From assembly GCF_947242115.1 (NCBI RefSeq), contig NC_074715.1, positions 34,021,586 through 34,085,585 of the forward strand: a stretch of DNA of 64,000 bases, given 5' to 3'. Position numbers and translations under genes: made by a program. The notes beneath the pieces are model-generated. The model had not been told where the DNA came from and did not search any database. It saw only the letters and a list, made by a program, of their open reading frames with translations. This document shows, one piece after another, positions 13,236-32,458 of the stretch (the stretch's first letter is position 1; each line of letters begins with the position of its first letter). This DNA is from Biomphalaria glabrata (taxonomy: Eukaryota; Mollusca; Gastropoda; Planorbidae).

Positions 13236-14699
13236 AGCTATAAATTAATTATTTTAATTTAATAAACATGATATTTTCAACTAGGCTACTTGTATTTTCT
13301 CTCTGTCTTTCTTTTAATTCCCATCCAAGGACCCTCTTCTTGTTTTCATAATTTGGATGTTCGTTTTGTGACACCTTAACATCCCCTACCTCCCATAGAT
13401 GCTTATAATTCTTTTCATGACTCTCTCCCCCTTCCCTCCACTGCCTGTTGGATAGTTTGTGACACTACACGCTGAGTGTATACCTCTCCTCACTGCCAGC
13501 TTATCTGGCGTGATCAGTGGGCATGGCTTCAAATTAGCAGCCCGCACTTTTTATTACATTCATAAGTTATATATTCTAGATATCTCGATCTAGGTCATGT
13601 TTATTCATTGAAAAATCATAGATTTATTAATCCCAATAATATTTCTTATTACGATTTTGCTGTGTTCAAAAAGGAGAATGAGCTGAGTTCATTATTATTT
13701 GTTTGGACAACCCCTTTTTTAATTTTATTTAACAGCTAACGGTATAAATGTGATTGGAATGTTTTTCTAAAGATGTTTGGAAGCTTATTTTGATATGCCC
13801 ATCAGCCTACGATCAAACAGGCTCATATTTACTCATAATATAGCCTTCATCCTTTATATGGGTATGAATTGCCTGGGGAGGTTAAAACAACAGCTTTACA
13901 TACACGGTTACTGAGAATCTAAATAACTGCCATCTGCTTTGGAAAAACGGAACAAAATTACCGTAACTTATCTAAAATTGGACATGCGCAGTCCCGAAAC
14001 GTCGTTTTTAGCTCCAGACATAAAAACAAATGAATTACAAACAAAAAAAGCGACCCGTTCAAGTCAAGAAAGGAGAATTCGATGGAGTGTTCAAAATATA
14101 AGAACCTCCTCTAGATTCAAGTTCCAAAATACTAATCTTTTATCTATCATTCTATGTATCAACTATCATAGTCTATGTGTATGATATGTCACATATTGTC
14201 GTACACGGGCTCAGTACGTGACGGTACTGTAACTATCGTTACTATGTGTATGTCTATATCTTAATTATCTACTAGTCTAGATTCTATATCTAAGTATATC
14301 TAGATCTAATACTCTAAATCTATCATCTAGATCTAGACTATTTAATTAAATCTATTTAATTTATTTATATCTAGAACCGTCACTATTTATTTTTTTTTTT
14401 TTTAAGCTAGAGATCTAGACTCTTGAGTCCTAGACTTGTGTATTTTGGTTTGTAGACGGAAGTAGATCTAAATATAAACACAGACAAATAGAAACACAAA
14501 TGTCTATCTCTACATCCAAAGAATAATAATGTAAAAAAAAAAAAAGTACTATATACACGACAATTAAGTCTCAGAGATTGATTATACAATGTAGATTGAC
14601 AAAGTCGTTTAAAAAAAAAATAAAGCAAAATTTTAAGAGTACAAAAAAAGTATTTTAATAAATTAGGTTGAATCAGTCATGTATTTTAATCTTTAAAAA
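12728..14699. other. Upstream of RTF2: AT-rich, TCTAGA-rich, no gene seen
   Basis: The RTF2 promoter should lie just right of 12727, but no clear core element stands out. The stretch contains patches of TCTAGA/AGATCT (12405-12430, 12780-12845, 14265-14420) and a compound (CT)n(TA)n microsatellite at about 13185-13234. An 81-codon open frame at 13939-14184 has no recognisable domain and is not called a gene. Confidence 0.5.
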
Positions 14700-14917
14700 T
14701 ACAAATACTCCTTCCCTAGTGCTACAAGACAATAACTAACAAATCTAGACCAACCAGGTGCTATTAGAGTATGGAATGGGTTGCCTGAGCTAGCCAGGAA
14801 AACCAGTGACTTGGCAGAATTTAAGTCATTGGTTAATATGCATGACTAAATGCATGACGCGTAGGACGAAATCATCTTCTTTTTTAAAGTAACGTCTGTA
14901 TTATATAAGATAAGATT
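14700..14917 (+). mobile_element. LINE family B, 3' end fragment
   Basis: This is the 3' end of the CR1/L2-like family whose longer copies lie at 17972-18790 and 41262-42160 on the minus strand. It encodes the terminal AIRAWNRLPELARKTSDLAEFKSLV-type region (here RVWNGLPELARKTSDLAEF), followed by the family 3' UTR and an ATAAGATAAGAT tail. A short extra segment of about 35-40 bp separates CCTAGTGCTA from TTAGAGTATGG relative to the other copies. Confidence 0.8.
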
Positions 14918-14930
14918 AATAGAACTAGAC

Positions 14931-15531
14931 CAGTGTGTGTCAAATTTAACTGTGTTCCGCGGAACCCTAATGACAATGAACCGCGTGACCCGAAATGGAA
15001 CAATTACTAGATGTAGATCTAGTAATCTAGTAGGCCACTGCGTACTAACTTAGACTTAGGTCCTCCCGCGCCGTTCGGAGCATTGGGAGGCAAGCTGTCT
15101 CCACAAAATCTGTCACTGGTAATGTCTGTAGCCTCCTCTCACTTGGTGTCCACGTAGGCCTACTGTTCTTAGGTCCTCCATGAAGGTACTGGCGCCATTT
15201 TAAGTTATACAAGGACGTACGTCCCTGTTTGGCTTTCCTCGAATTGGCCACCATGTCATCGCAACTATTGGTATGCGTAATCATTTTGTCGGAGAACATG
15301 TCCCGCAAACCTCATGCGACGCTGTCACAACCTCACTAAATAAGTGTTCGACTCCCAGTTCGGCATAGGATTTCCTTGTTTGAGACCCGATCTGTTTAAC
15401 TGACTCCCAAAATCCGTCTACGTGAATTATATATATATATAATCTCTCTAAAAAAAAAATATAAGCAGAGTTCCGCCAATTACACAGAATGTGCGAAGTG
15501 TTCCATTAAGGAAAATGTTTGGGAAACATTG
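14931..15531. mobile_element. hAT-like non-autonomous element, 601 bp
   Basis: The left end begins CAGTGTGTGTCAAAT and the right end reads TTTGGGAAACATTG, giving short imperfect terminal inverted repeats of hAT type (CAGTG/CAATG...). Flanks are AACTAGAC on the left and GTCTAGAC on the right, a diverged 8-bp target-site duplication. No transposase is recognisable; an 87-codon frame at 15045-15308 (-) has no known domain. It abuts the next hAT element, which inserted at its right-hand target copy. Confidence 0.65.
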
Positions 15532-15678
15532 GTCTAGACCAGTGATTCCCAAAGTGGTCTATATAGACCCCCAGGGGTCTACGAAGACCTCCAGGGGGTC
15601 TACGAAAGTGAAAAAATAAATTGGGGGTCTATGAGATGTCCACGGGGGTCTACGGTAATAGATTTCATTTAAGAAGGT

Positions 15679-15912
15679 TGTTACGGTCGTAGCGTAGCAC
15701 GGTGTGCATGAATAATGTAATGGTGCGAATTTGTGTAATGAATGGAAGGGATGTTAAAAAGGGGAAGCCGGGAGAAATGGACAGGAAGAGAAATGAAATG
15801 TTCCTATTTACATAACTTGTTATAATATTGAAGTATTTCTAGAGTAAAACCTGAGAGTGTCTTATTATTTCGAAGAGTCTTGTGTCGTAACAAGTGGCAC
15901 CCAACGTGGGGC
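15679..15912 (+). mobile_element. LTR retrotransposon fossil: one LTR plus primer-binding site
   Basis: A 214-bp block begins TGTTACG and ends CGTAACA, the inverted ends expected of an LTR. Two bases after it comes TGGCACCCAACGTGGGGC (15895-15912), a typical tRNA primer-binding site next to a 5' LTR, as in Ty3/Gypsy-type elements. No second LTR and no recognisable internal coding region were found, so this is a broken remnant inside the hAT element. Confidence 0.6.
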
Positions 15913-16882
15913 AAGACCTGCGTTATATCGGTATCTAATTCCTGTCTACTGAGGTATTACTATTACTACAAAGTGTAACAAAATCTCTTGATCTCTAGAT
16001 CTATTAAGATTGAGAGAGTGAGCGTCATTTAGACCTCTAAAGTGACATGCTAAAGCTCATGGGTAAACATAAACCTTTGGTGGAAACTTAACTAAAAACA
16101 TTAGTGCTGTATTAATCCATTGGCTTAACATTTAAATCTAGATTTATATCATTATAATTATTATGAAGGCCAATTCTCTACATTCACCAATGTGAAAATG
16201 TCAGGGATTACCCACTGCATTTGGATGTGTTATGAATTTATTGTCAATAAAAAAAAATCATGTCAGTGGCTGCTGAAGTACATGTTCATTATTCTGGCTG
16301 GTCATAGTTCTCAACAAAAACCTTTAACATTTAATCTTGATGGAAATTTGTACGATTATTAGCACTGCTGTGGGCAACAATAGTGAATTTTGAATACGGT
16401 GGAGAACAGTACCCATTTAGGACCAACGGATATACACTGACTACGGCATATAGACAAACAACGGTCAAGACACATATCACCGGCGGAGAATATACACTAG
16501 TGTTGGAAGCTATACCAGCAGGAAGAAGAGTATTCCGGGAAGTAGATATATATTTGTATTCGAATGACAGTAAACGTTTGTTTCATTACATTTCATTTAG
16601 ATATGAACATTGTTTTGGGTCCAGGCATTAAGTATAGGAGAATCAAATATATTTAATGGATATGGTCAGATAACTCTATAAAGAAAATTTACAAATATTT
16701 ATCCTGCTATTCAAACGAATAATTGTTGTATTCAATTCCAATACTTATTTAAACAGCTTAATTTTGTCTACATGTAACTAATGTTTAGAAAAAAATAAAT
16801 GTAAACTGTAAAGCGTTGTTAATTTAAAATTGGGATTCCTTCCTTCCTTTTCAAGCCATTGGTTGCCTAAGTGACTTTTTAT

Positions 16883-17095
16883 GACGATATGAAACCAGTT
16901 ACGCTGGAGGATCATCTGAGGCAATGCCACACTGACAAAAATAAAGATTTGAAAAACTTTAAAACACTCAAAGATAAAGTTCAGAATAGAGCCACAAAAT
17001 CTCTGGCATCATATAAAGAAGATGATGGTTTGTGAGCGTCTTACAAGATTTCTTTACTTAAAGCCAAATACGGAAAACAGCAAAGGGCAAGCATT
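16883..17095 (+). pseudogene. hAT transposase N-terminal remnant (BED-finger/ZBED5-like)
   Basis: In one frame the segment reads DDMKPVTLEDHLRQCHTD..., continuing KNFKTLKDKVQNR and, past one in-frame stop, ASYKISLLKAKYGKQQ. This matches the layout of hAT transposases related to ZBED5/SCAND3: the end of a BED zinc finger (...L..HL..CH), a basic linker, then the ASYKVS.....AK.GK motif. The catalytic RNase H-like core and the C-terminal dimerisation region are not visible downstream before the element ends, so the element is internally deleted. Confidence 0.65.
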
Positions 17096-17971
17096 GAATT
17101 TACCAGCCGTTTTACACAAACCTACAACTTTTATTATTAAAAGAATTTCTTAAAGCAACAATACAGTTCAAAGTCGCTTCGGTGGCATGAGTTATAAAAT
17201 TAAAAGCTTCTTAAATGTAAATCTTTGCAAACGACATAAATACAGTTTGGTCTGACAAGGTGTAGCGCTGTGTGCTACAAACTGTCTAATGGTCGCCGTC
17301 TCCTTATATATTTCCTTAAGGTTGACCCACGAGACCTTTCCCATGTTTGGGTATAGTTGCAAGGCAGCAGAGTTTTGAATTAAGTTTTCCTTCTGCTAGG
17401 TGGGTAGCAAGCCAAGGCTAATGAGCCCTTCATGCTCGAAGCTTAATGGTTTAGGCTCCAGTTACTCGACGCCTTCGCCCTTTCTCCTGTTAATGAAAAC
17501 AGTTCCACAGATTTAATATTTGAGCCACACGTGAAAGATCACGAGATATACAAGAAACTGCTCTTTACGAAACCTTTTACAATGATAGTTAAGGCATATT
17601 AATTAATTAATTAATATTTAATGTTGGGAAGACTACTTCATTGAACAACAAATTCGTACATGAATAAACATAATATCTTTAGTTGTGGTGTAGTTTTAAA
17701 TTATTATTTTTCACTCTTCAATTCATTACAGTTAGAAATTTGTTTTAAAAAATGTTGATGAATTTGCAAAATTGCAAGTTGAGCAGGGGGTCTACCGAAA
17801 ACCAGAAAACATGGCAGGGGTTCTACGAGACAAAAAAGTTTGGGAACCACTGGTCTAGACTAACAATAATAAATCTGCTCGATTACAAATATTTTTACCA
17901 ATTGTTTTTGTTTAGTGCAATTTCATGCTTTTAGCTTTCTCAGTGCAATGTGATCCTTTCACTGTAGACCT

Positions 17972-18790
17972 GTCTTATCTTATATAATACAGACGTTACT
18001 TCAAAAAAGAAGATGATTACGTCCTACGCGTCATGCATTCAGCCGTTTATTAACCAATGACTTAAATTCTGCCAAGTCACTAGTTTTCCTGGCTAGCTAA
18101 GGCAATCCTATTCCATGCTCTAATAGCACTAGGGAAGAAGGAGTATTTATTTAAATTTGTCCTAGTGTATGGGATGAGGAATGTGACTTTATCTTTGTGT
18201 CCTTCTGAGAATTTTATTAAATTTTGTTTTTGTATTTAAAGATTATGGTTTAGTCTTTTATGTATAATTGCTACTTTACTTTTGCGTCTTCTGTCCTGAA
18301 GGCTTTCTAAATTTAGGGATTTAACTAAAGGTGTTACTCTAGTCAAATGTGAATATTCGTTTGTTATGAATCTCACTGCACTATTTTGTGTCTGTTCCAG
18401 TTTCTTATTGTTTTCTTGAGTTGAGGGGTCCCAAACAGAGGATGCATTTTCTATTATTGGCCTAACCAAGGTTAAATAACATTTTAGTTTTATGTTCTTA
18501 TTTGATTTATAGAAATTTCTTTTAATAAACCCTAATGCTTTATTTGATTTTTTGATAGTTTCATCAATATGGGGTTTCCATGACAGTTTTTCATTTATTA
18601 TAACACCGTTTTTAGTTTGTGTTACTGGTTTACCATGAATAATATAAGTGGAGTTAATTTGTTTAGCTTTTCTTAATAACGGACACTTTTCTGGGTGGAA
18701 AGACATGCTCCAATTTGATTCCCATTTCTGTAATTCATCTAATTCTCTTTGTAAAATGTATGTATCTGTTGGAATTTTAGCTCGATCCAA
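17972..18790 (-). mobile_element. LINE family B (CR1/L2-like), RT C-terminal part and 3' end
   Basis: On the minus strand a 184-codon open frame (18790-18236) reads LQKWESNWSMSFHPEKC..., then LSWKPHIDETIKKSNKALGF, LVRPIIENASSVWDPSTQ, SAVRFITNEYSHLTRVTP and LESLQDRRRKSKVAIIHK. This is the thumb/connection region that follows the catalytic core in CR1/L2/Jockey-type reverse transcriptases. The frame then decays through the conserved ARKTSDLAEFKSLVN end and the 3' UTR, and ends in the ATTATATAAGATAAGA tail. The catalytic RT core is absent (5' truncation). It abuts the family C copy at 18791. Confidence 0.88.
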
Positions 18791-19262
18791 GATTGGGGGT
18801 GGCAGAAATAACGTGTAGGCCTACTAACCAGACAGAGTAACTTGACATACGCTTTAGGAGTGCAGTATTTCCCGTGGCTGCGCAGCAGTGGCCTACATAT
18901 TTTGCCACATCCAGGGCAAGCATAACCATTGTCCGCAGGTGGTCGATTTAGATTTTCTTTTCGCCGTCTGCATTTGTCCTCGGCAGCGGATTTTCTTTTG
19001 GTCTCAAATGTGTATCCCGCGGCCTTCGTGAGTGACTTCCAGCTGTCTCGTTCTGAGGTACGTCGCATGCAACCAAGTGCTCTCTTCTATGTCAGCCAAG
19101 AAAAGTTGACGCCTATAAGCTGGTCCTTGAAGCGTTTCCGTGAGGTGCCTCTGTTACGTCAATCTTTTAGCTCACCAAAAAAAAAAAAAAGACTGCCTTT
19201 GGCATACGTTCATCTCCCATACGGGATACGTGCCCTACCCAGCGTATAGTGTCCATACAATG
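18791..19262 (-). mobile_element. LINE family C, 3' end with C-terminal zinc-finger motif
   Basis: On the minus strand the sequence matches the copies at 37.3-38.2 kb: a GHVSRM...DERMPKA-like region, then SERDSWKSLTKAAGYTFE, a basic stretch, and a C-terminal NGYACPGCGKICR...LLRSHGKYC motif (C-x2-C...H-x3-C). A T-rich slippage tract in the SLFFF segment is shared with the other copies. Frames are interrupted. The finger just before the 3' end is characteristic of the three related LINE families in this window. Confidence 0.82.
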
Positions 19263-22200
19263 CAGGAAAATGCCTGGATGTTGGTTACTGTAAAAAAAAG
19301 AATGGCATATAGGCATATGATAGTAAAAACATAATTTAACTCCGATGTTCTTTTTAAGCTTGAAAAAGTGAGGTTACTAAACGACTATTCGTAATATGTT
19401 GTAGCAGATATTGTATTGTTATTTTAGGTCTATTATTGAGTACATTAATTATGTGTAATTTCTGGAAGGGTTGGGTTTCGCCTATAATTAAAGTGCGGTG
19501 CACCGGTTGCTAAATTTATATTCAATGTGTATCTAGATCTACCAGAACGGAATCTAGCTATTAAGTCCATATCTACAAGTGTTCAACGTGGTACATTCCG
19601 GATTGTTGTTACATGCTTAATTAAAGACTGCCCAAAGCGATATCCAGTAAAATTCAAATAATTCGAACTCGCATTATAGGCCTAAATTAAAATTCCGCTT
19701 AATATGGTTTGTTGCTGAACATAAAAATTATATATGTGTCAGACGCGAATAGCCCAATTTTCAGTAAAAGAAATTACAAAAGTCATTTCTCTATAGAAGA
19801 AGTTACGAAGGCTATATAAAATACAACCACAGACCTATATATACTACAATAAATATAGGTTTTTGATTGCTAGTTACGATTTATTTAGGTAGGTGCTGTT
19901 TTACTATTACATACCAAGTATTAGAGTTTAGAAAAACCCAGGTTTGTTTCTTGTGCAACGCTATTAGCTAACACCTCATATCATCTCTCCATTAGTATAT
20001 TTAGATCTATAATCTAATTCTAGTCTAGATCTATATATAAAAATCGAATAGATCTAGTAATAGTATAGATTCTATCTTGAGACTAGATTGCCGAGTCTAG
20101 CCTATGCTATGCCTATAGTGGCTATAGTCAGTTTTTATTAGAAAAAAGTCTAGATAAAATAAGATATTAAATTTATTAATAAAGACTAAAGTTTTTTAAT
20201 TATTAGTAATTAGATATAGACATAAGACATAGATCTAAATAATCTAATAATACTGTAATACGTTTACTATACTCTATACTTAATCTACTAAACTAGAGAT
20301 CTATTTATAGATCTATCTATAATCTAGTCAATCTAGATCTATACAATATTCATTATAATACTTCTACTTATAATGACTTATTTAATAAGTTAGTACTTAG
20401 ACTTAGATCTATTATACTATTATAGTTTATTAATAGATTTACTTTTCAATGCCTAGACCTAATAATAAAATTACGAATTTTGTCTATAATGACTGATTAT
20501 TATTTTTTTTAATAATAATAGGCCTACTAAATCTAATGTCAGTTTAATTTAAAAAGAGAACTGAAAAATACAAAGATATATAGGGGAAAAAAGCGACTTC
20601 CGGCCCAATACTTTTTAATCAAAGAAACGAAACGGACTAGTCCAACAAACCCTATTCAAATTAACTTCCTTTATTTTTCCTTCTTCGTCCTTATTTTAAA
20701 ATAAGGTTAATAATGCGCAGTCAGTTACACTCGCTTCCGGATAATTCTGATGAAACGTCGTGTTTTTTTTTTTGTTATTTCCGCGCTTTCATCCACATAT
20801 ATAAAACGTAGAGTCACAGTTTGCAGCTACTTTTAGTTTTCATTTTTTTGCTCCGTAATGGTTAGACCTATGGAAAAACTAAAAGTATCTAGGCATTGCC
20901 CATCCATTTCCCGATAAAAATAGACGCTTTGTTTAGTTTTTCAACAGATATTTAAATTTTACATTCAATTCGACTGAGATATGGGTAGTCACAATTACGG
21001 AACAGGATTTTTAAAGAAGTCACAATTGCGGAACACGGTAAAAATGTCGGAACAAAGCCTATATAAAGCATATATTTTATTACTCTAATACTTGAACTCC
21101 TTATCCTTTACATTAATTTTATTTTATTAAAGCTTAAGACAACACATTGTCACTTTTAGATTCTCTACCTCTTTTTTAATTGTATTTGACGTCACACTAC
21201 CCTGATTTTCCTTACAAGGTTGTTTTTCCGTCTATTCTTTTTTGTTATATTAATATTATATATATATGGTATTATAATTTGTCTTCTTTTTGCTGGACGT
21301 ATGGTAATCATAAATTATATATTATATGTAATATTATTCTCTAAATGTTTTTAAATTTATGTATACTAATACAAACTCATATTTAAATTCCGATATCTAA
21401 ATCAGTATGTAAATATTAAGCTAAATGATAGTAAATGCGCAGGTCAAATAAATAACATCTATAGTGTTCCACAATTGTGACTATCTTTAGAAAGGTAAAA
21501 ACAGGATAAACACCTCCTATTTTTTTTTAAATTGAATTCCTGGTAGATAGCTATGAAATGAAGTTTTTTCTCATCCATTTATAAATCGAAAAATATGTGT
21601 ATCATGCAGGTGATGTGTCATTATCATTTTTAAAAAGCCTTAAATTAAGCCATGGCCTATGCGGTTCTCCTGGTACGTGAAAAATAATGGACGATTCCAC
21701 ACCTGTCAACTTTAACCTGGAGTCAAAATTAATTTTCTGCTGTGAAAGGAAAACCCTTATATTGGAAATGTAGAGAAATGGACCATGCGCAGTACTGTTA
21801 CAGTAGTTTAGCAGAAAATTTCAAAATAAAGTAGATTTTAACTAATTTCGACGAGCTGTTCCGCAAACATGCCTGCTCCGCAATAGTGACTCTACTATAT
21901 CTACCCCTAGATATAGTCACTAAATTTATAAATAGTTCGGGATCATATTATTAGAATCAAATCTCGATCTAGATTCAAATGTAATGTAAAAAAACAACAA
22001 CTATTTGTTTCCAACCACAGTGTACTATGTTTACATTTTTTTAAAAATATATGAGTATATAGGCCTATTATAGTCGTGACCTCCATGACCCCATATCGAA
22101 GGTGCCGATATAGGTCATGAGCATAGAAATATAAAGTGACTTATCTCCCATGCCCATATGCAATAGTCACATAGTCACACTATAATAGTGTAGTCTAGGT

Positions 22201-23055
22201 CTAGATCTAATATCGGTAAAAATATTTAGATCTGTACTACAGATTAGGATCTAGAGTAGATTCTAGATCTAATATTAAATCTAAACTAGATCTATATTCT
22301 AGTGCATATACTTCAAGGATTAGGCAACGCCAACTGGTGGTTAGAGTTAGATCGGAAATCTAGATCTAGATCTACACAAGTACACAGATTATTCTAGAGT
22401 CTAGTTCTAGTTAGTTTGTCACTTTGTGATAGTGGATAGAGACATTATTCATTATACTTACTAGATCTATAGTCAATAGTGAATAGAGTTATTAAGCCGC
22501 CTCAGATCTATCTAATCTAGTAAGACTAACAGTCACTAAGTCTAGTTCAAGTGACTATAAGTATATATTATATCTAGAATAATCTAGATTTAGTCGTAAG
22601 TTAAGTTGGATAAATTAAAAATCATTAAGACAAGATAGTCAATAAGAATATAAATACCAAAAATTAGACTAAAGACAAGTCCCACAGTCAATGACTGAAT
22701 GACAAACGTCAAAGACTTGAAAGACTAATAATAGTATTAATAGTTAAATAGTAATTTAATAATAATTTATTACTATGATACTATGTTTAGTAAATATATA
22801 TTAGATCTATGTAGATAATAATTAATATACTAATATAGTATTTATAGTCACAATATTCAATATATAGTATAGATATAGTCTATTACTTACTATTAGATAC
22901 TAGATCTATATTATAATATAGACCATCCATACTTTTATAAATATATATATATAATATATACTATTTTTCTATAGTACTCTTTACTATTTAGATTTAGTTA
23001 TAGACTAATATAATAATTAGCATAGTGTATACTCTTTACAATACTACTTTTATTG
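19263..23055. other. AT-rich intergenic stretch rich in TCTAGA/AGATCT; no gene seen
   Basis: No ORF with a recognisable domain was found. Subregions 19990-20460 and 22180-22980 are nearly saturated with TCTAGA, AGATCT and related TA-rich words. The block 20590-21900 looks different. It carries a repeated 16-bp word, GTCACAATTGCGGAAC, in two direct copies (20988-21003, 21019-21034) and two inverted, diverged copies (21466-21481, 21876-21890). It also shares a CTCCGTAA...GGTC.AACCTATG.AAAA segment with 44998-45110, so it is probably an unclassified transposon. Confidence 0.5.
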
Positions 23056-23059
23056 GTCG

Positions 23060-23640
23060 AAACAAATGGAAATTCAGTTTGATTACAATTGACCACCTCA
23101 GTGTAACTAATGTAACAATAAGTGAATAACAATGCATGAACAACATTCACACATTAAACACGAAACACATACTATACGACCAGCACTTTATGAATTGGAC
23201 TCTATACTTCTCAATGATGCAGATGACCTTGTAACACTCTGACCAAAAGTGGGATATATATTTGAATTTTTAAATCTTTCTGTATTTTTCCTAATGGAAA
23301 GGAGATGACCACTTTGTTTAGATCTGATCATTGATGTAACAGGGTTTAATGGGTGCAGGTTGTCTTTAGTCTAGATGTCTTTGTACCAATGAAGTATTAC
23401 CACACCAGCTGGTGATGGCAAAGTTGATTAGACTGCTGATGGTTTCTGTATAGAAAAGTTTAATTTTTGTTTTGTCAATTTCAATTTTCTTCGCTTTCTA
23501 CGATAGAAGAGTCATTGATGAATTTTGGTGTAAAGTTTTGACTGTATTCACTCAATTTCAGTTTATTGTTGATGGTTGTACCTAGGTATATATATTTATA
23601 TTCTTGCACTTGTCTACAGTTTGGTTGTTTATCTGAATTT
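23060..23640 (-). mobile_element. LINE family E (Rex1-like), RT C-terminus and 3' UTR
   Basis: Minus-strand translation gives, in pieces, EIQINNQTVDKCK, YLGTTINNKLK, NFAITSWWGNTS-type residues and GQSVTRSSASLRSIESNS. This is the region after the catalytic core in Rex1/CR1-type reverse transcriptases, with several frame breaks. The last 200 bp (23060-23250) are about as similar to 27180-27350 (+) as two old copies of one 3' UTR would be, including CAAACTGAATTTCCATTTG and an AATAAAA near the end. Confidence 0.72.
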
Positions 23641-24460
23641 CTGTAAGATGGCCTTAATAATAATAATAATTTTATTTATAAAGCGCTGTTAACAAACAAA
23701 ATGTAGGCTCAAGGCGCTGTAACAACATTACAAACAAAAACACGAGAGCTAAAATGACAGTTAATCTAAAAAAGTTTTAAACAGATAGGTCTTAATGTTC
23801 TTCTTAAAAGTGGTGTAGCATGTTGTCTGTCTGAGATCAATGGGGAGTGATTTAGATATATTTCCTAAAATCTATTATCATTTCTATAGTTTTCTGAAGA
23901 TTTAAAATTAGAAAGTTGTCTATATATAATTGGTTAAAAGTGTTAATTGTTGAATAGTACAGATGTTCATCACCTGCAATAAAGCTGATGATGCTGTGTG
24001 TTTACAGCAAATTTCATGATGGGAGTATCAGCTGATTGGCTCCAAATGTCATTGGTGTAGATGTTATACAATACTGGTGAAAGAAAGCTCCTATGTGGCA
24101 CTCCAGTACTAGGCTCTCACATATTGTGGGTGTTTAACAAGAAAGTTTAGAACCCAAGCTTGTGTGTGTTTGCTAACATTTAAGTCAGATAGTTTTTGTA
24201 TCATGAGATGTGGTTGTATGGTATTGAAGGCGAATGAAAAGTCAAGTAATAATACTCTAGCTTAGTGTTTTTGAGTATTAAGATGATGGTATAGATGATT
24301 CAGCATTAATAGTATTGCATCTTTGTTACTTCTTGACGGTTTGTTGGCAAACTGTTGCAGCTCAAGACGTGTTTCTAGTTCTTTCAAGTTCCATTGCTTG
24401 TAGTACACAGAAATATTTATTATTTTCAATATATGTGTCATTTTATCTTTCAAATTTCAA
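23641..24460 (-). mobile_element. LINE family D (Rex1/CR1-like), RT core fragment and 3' tail
   Basis: Minus-strand reading shows LLLDFSFAFNTIQPHLMIQKL (RT motif with the first catalytic Asp), LNVSKHTQAWVLNFL, a degraded SPVLYNIYTNDI-like block and KFA...T (FADD region), then SLPIDLRQTTCYTTFKKNI and a 3' UTR with GCGCCTTGAGCCTACAT. It ends in an (ATT)n tail at 23645-23680. The catalytic centre is eroded. A 3'-end copy with the same GCGCCTTGAGCCTACAT block is at 27935-28085 (+). Confidence 0.75.
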
Positions 24461-24740
24461 TAATTTCAAACAAAATCCTATTGAGCTTAAATGCCATTTT
24501 CTCTTGATACTTATTGGTTCTGAAGTTGTGACAGTTATTATGGATTCAATGTAATAGGAAATCATTTTAATCTTTTGATAGTGTCTAGTAATGTCCCCTG
24601 TTTTTTTTTTTAGAGTTATAGTAATAAGTTAATAGCAGTAATGATAAACTTTGTAAAATTTATTCACCATTAGGAAATTGACTTTTTTTTTTTAATGGTG
24701 ATATATATTAAAGTTAACACAACAATTAGGTATTAAATGA

Positions 24741-32458
<7,718 letters not shown>

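Larger units (their letters stand above)
15540..17852 (+). mobile_element. hAT DNA transposon with decayed transposase, 8-bp TSD GTCTAGAC
   Basis: Terminal inverted repeats CAGTGATTCCCAAAGT (left) and CAGTGGTTCCCAAACTTTTT (right, reverse complement) are flanked by perfect copies of GTCTAGAC at 15532-15539 and 17853-17860. The 8-bp duplication and CAGNG ends are diagnostic of the hAT superfamily. Subterminal GGGGGTCTAC repeats occur at both ends. A transposase N-terminal remnant is at 16883-17095. The element also contains an LTR fossil (15679-15912). An 82-codon frame at 16383-16631 is not recognised. Confidence 0.85.

Noticed and set aside
13939-14184. 81-codon open frame upstream of RTF2
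   Set aside because: No recognisable domain, no splice or codon support; it lies in repeat-rich intergenic DNA.
16383-16631. 82-codon open frame inside the hAT element
   Set aside because: Does not resemble transposase or any family I know; the real transposase remnant is further right.
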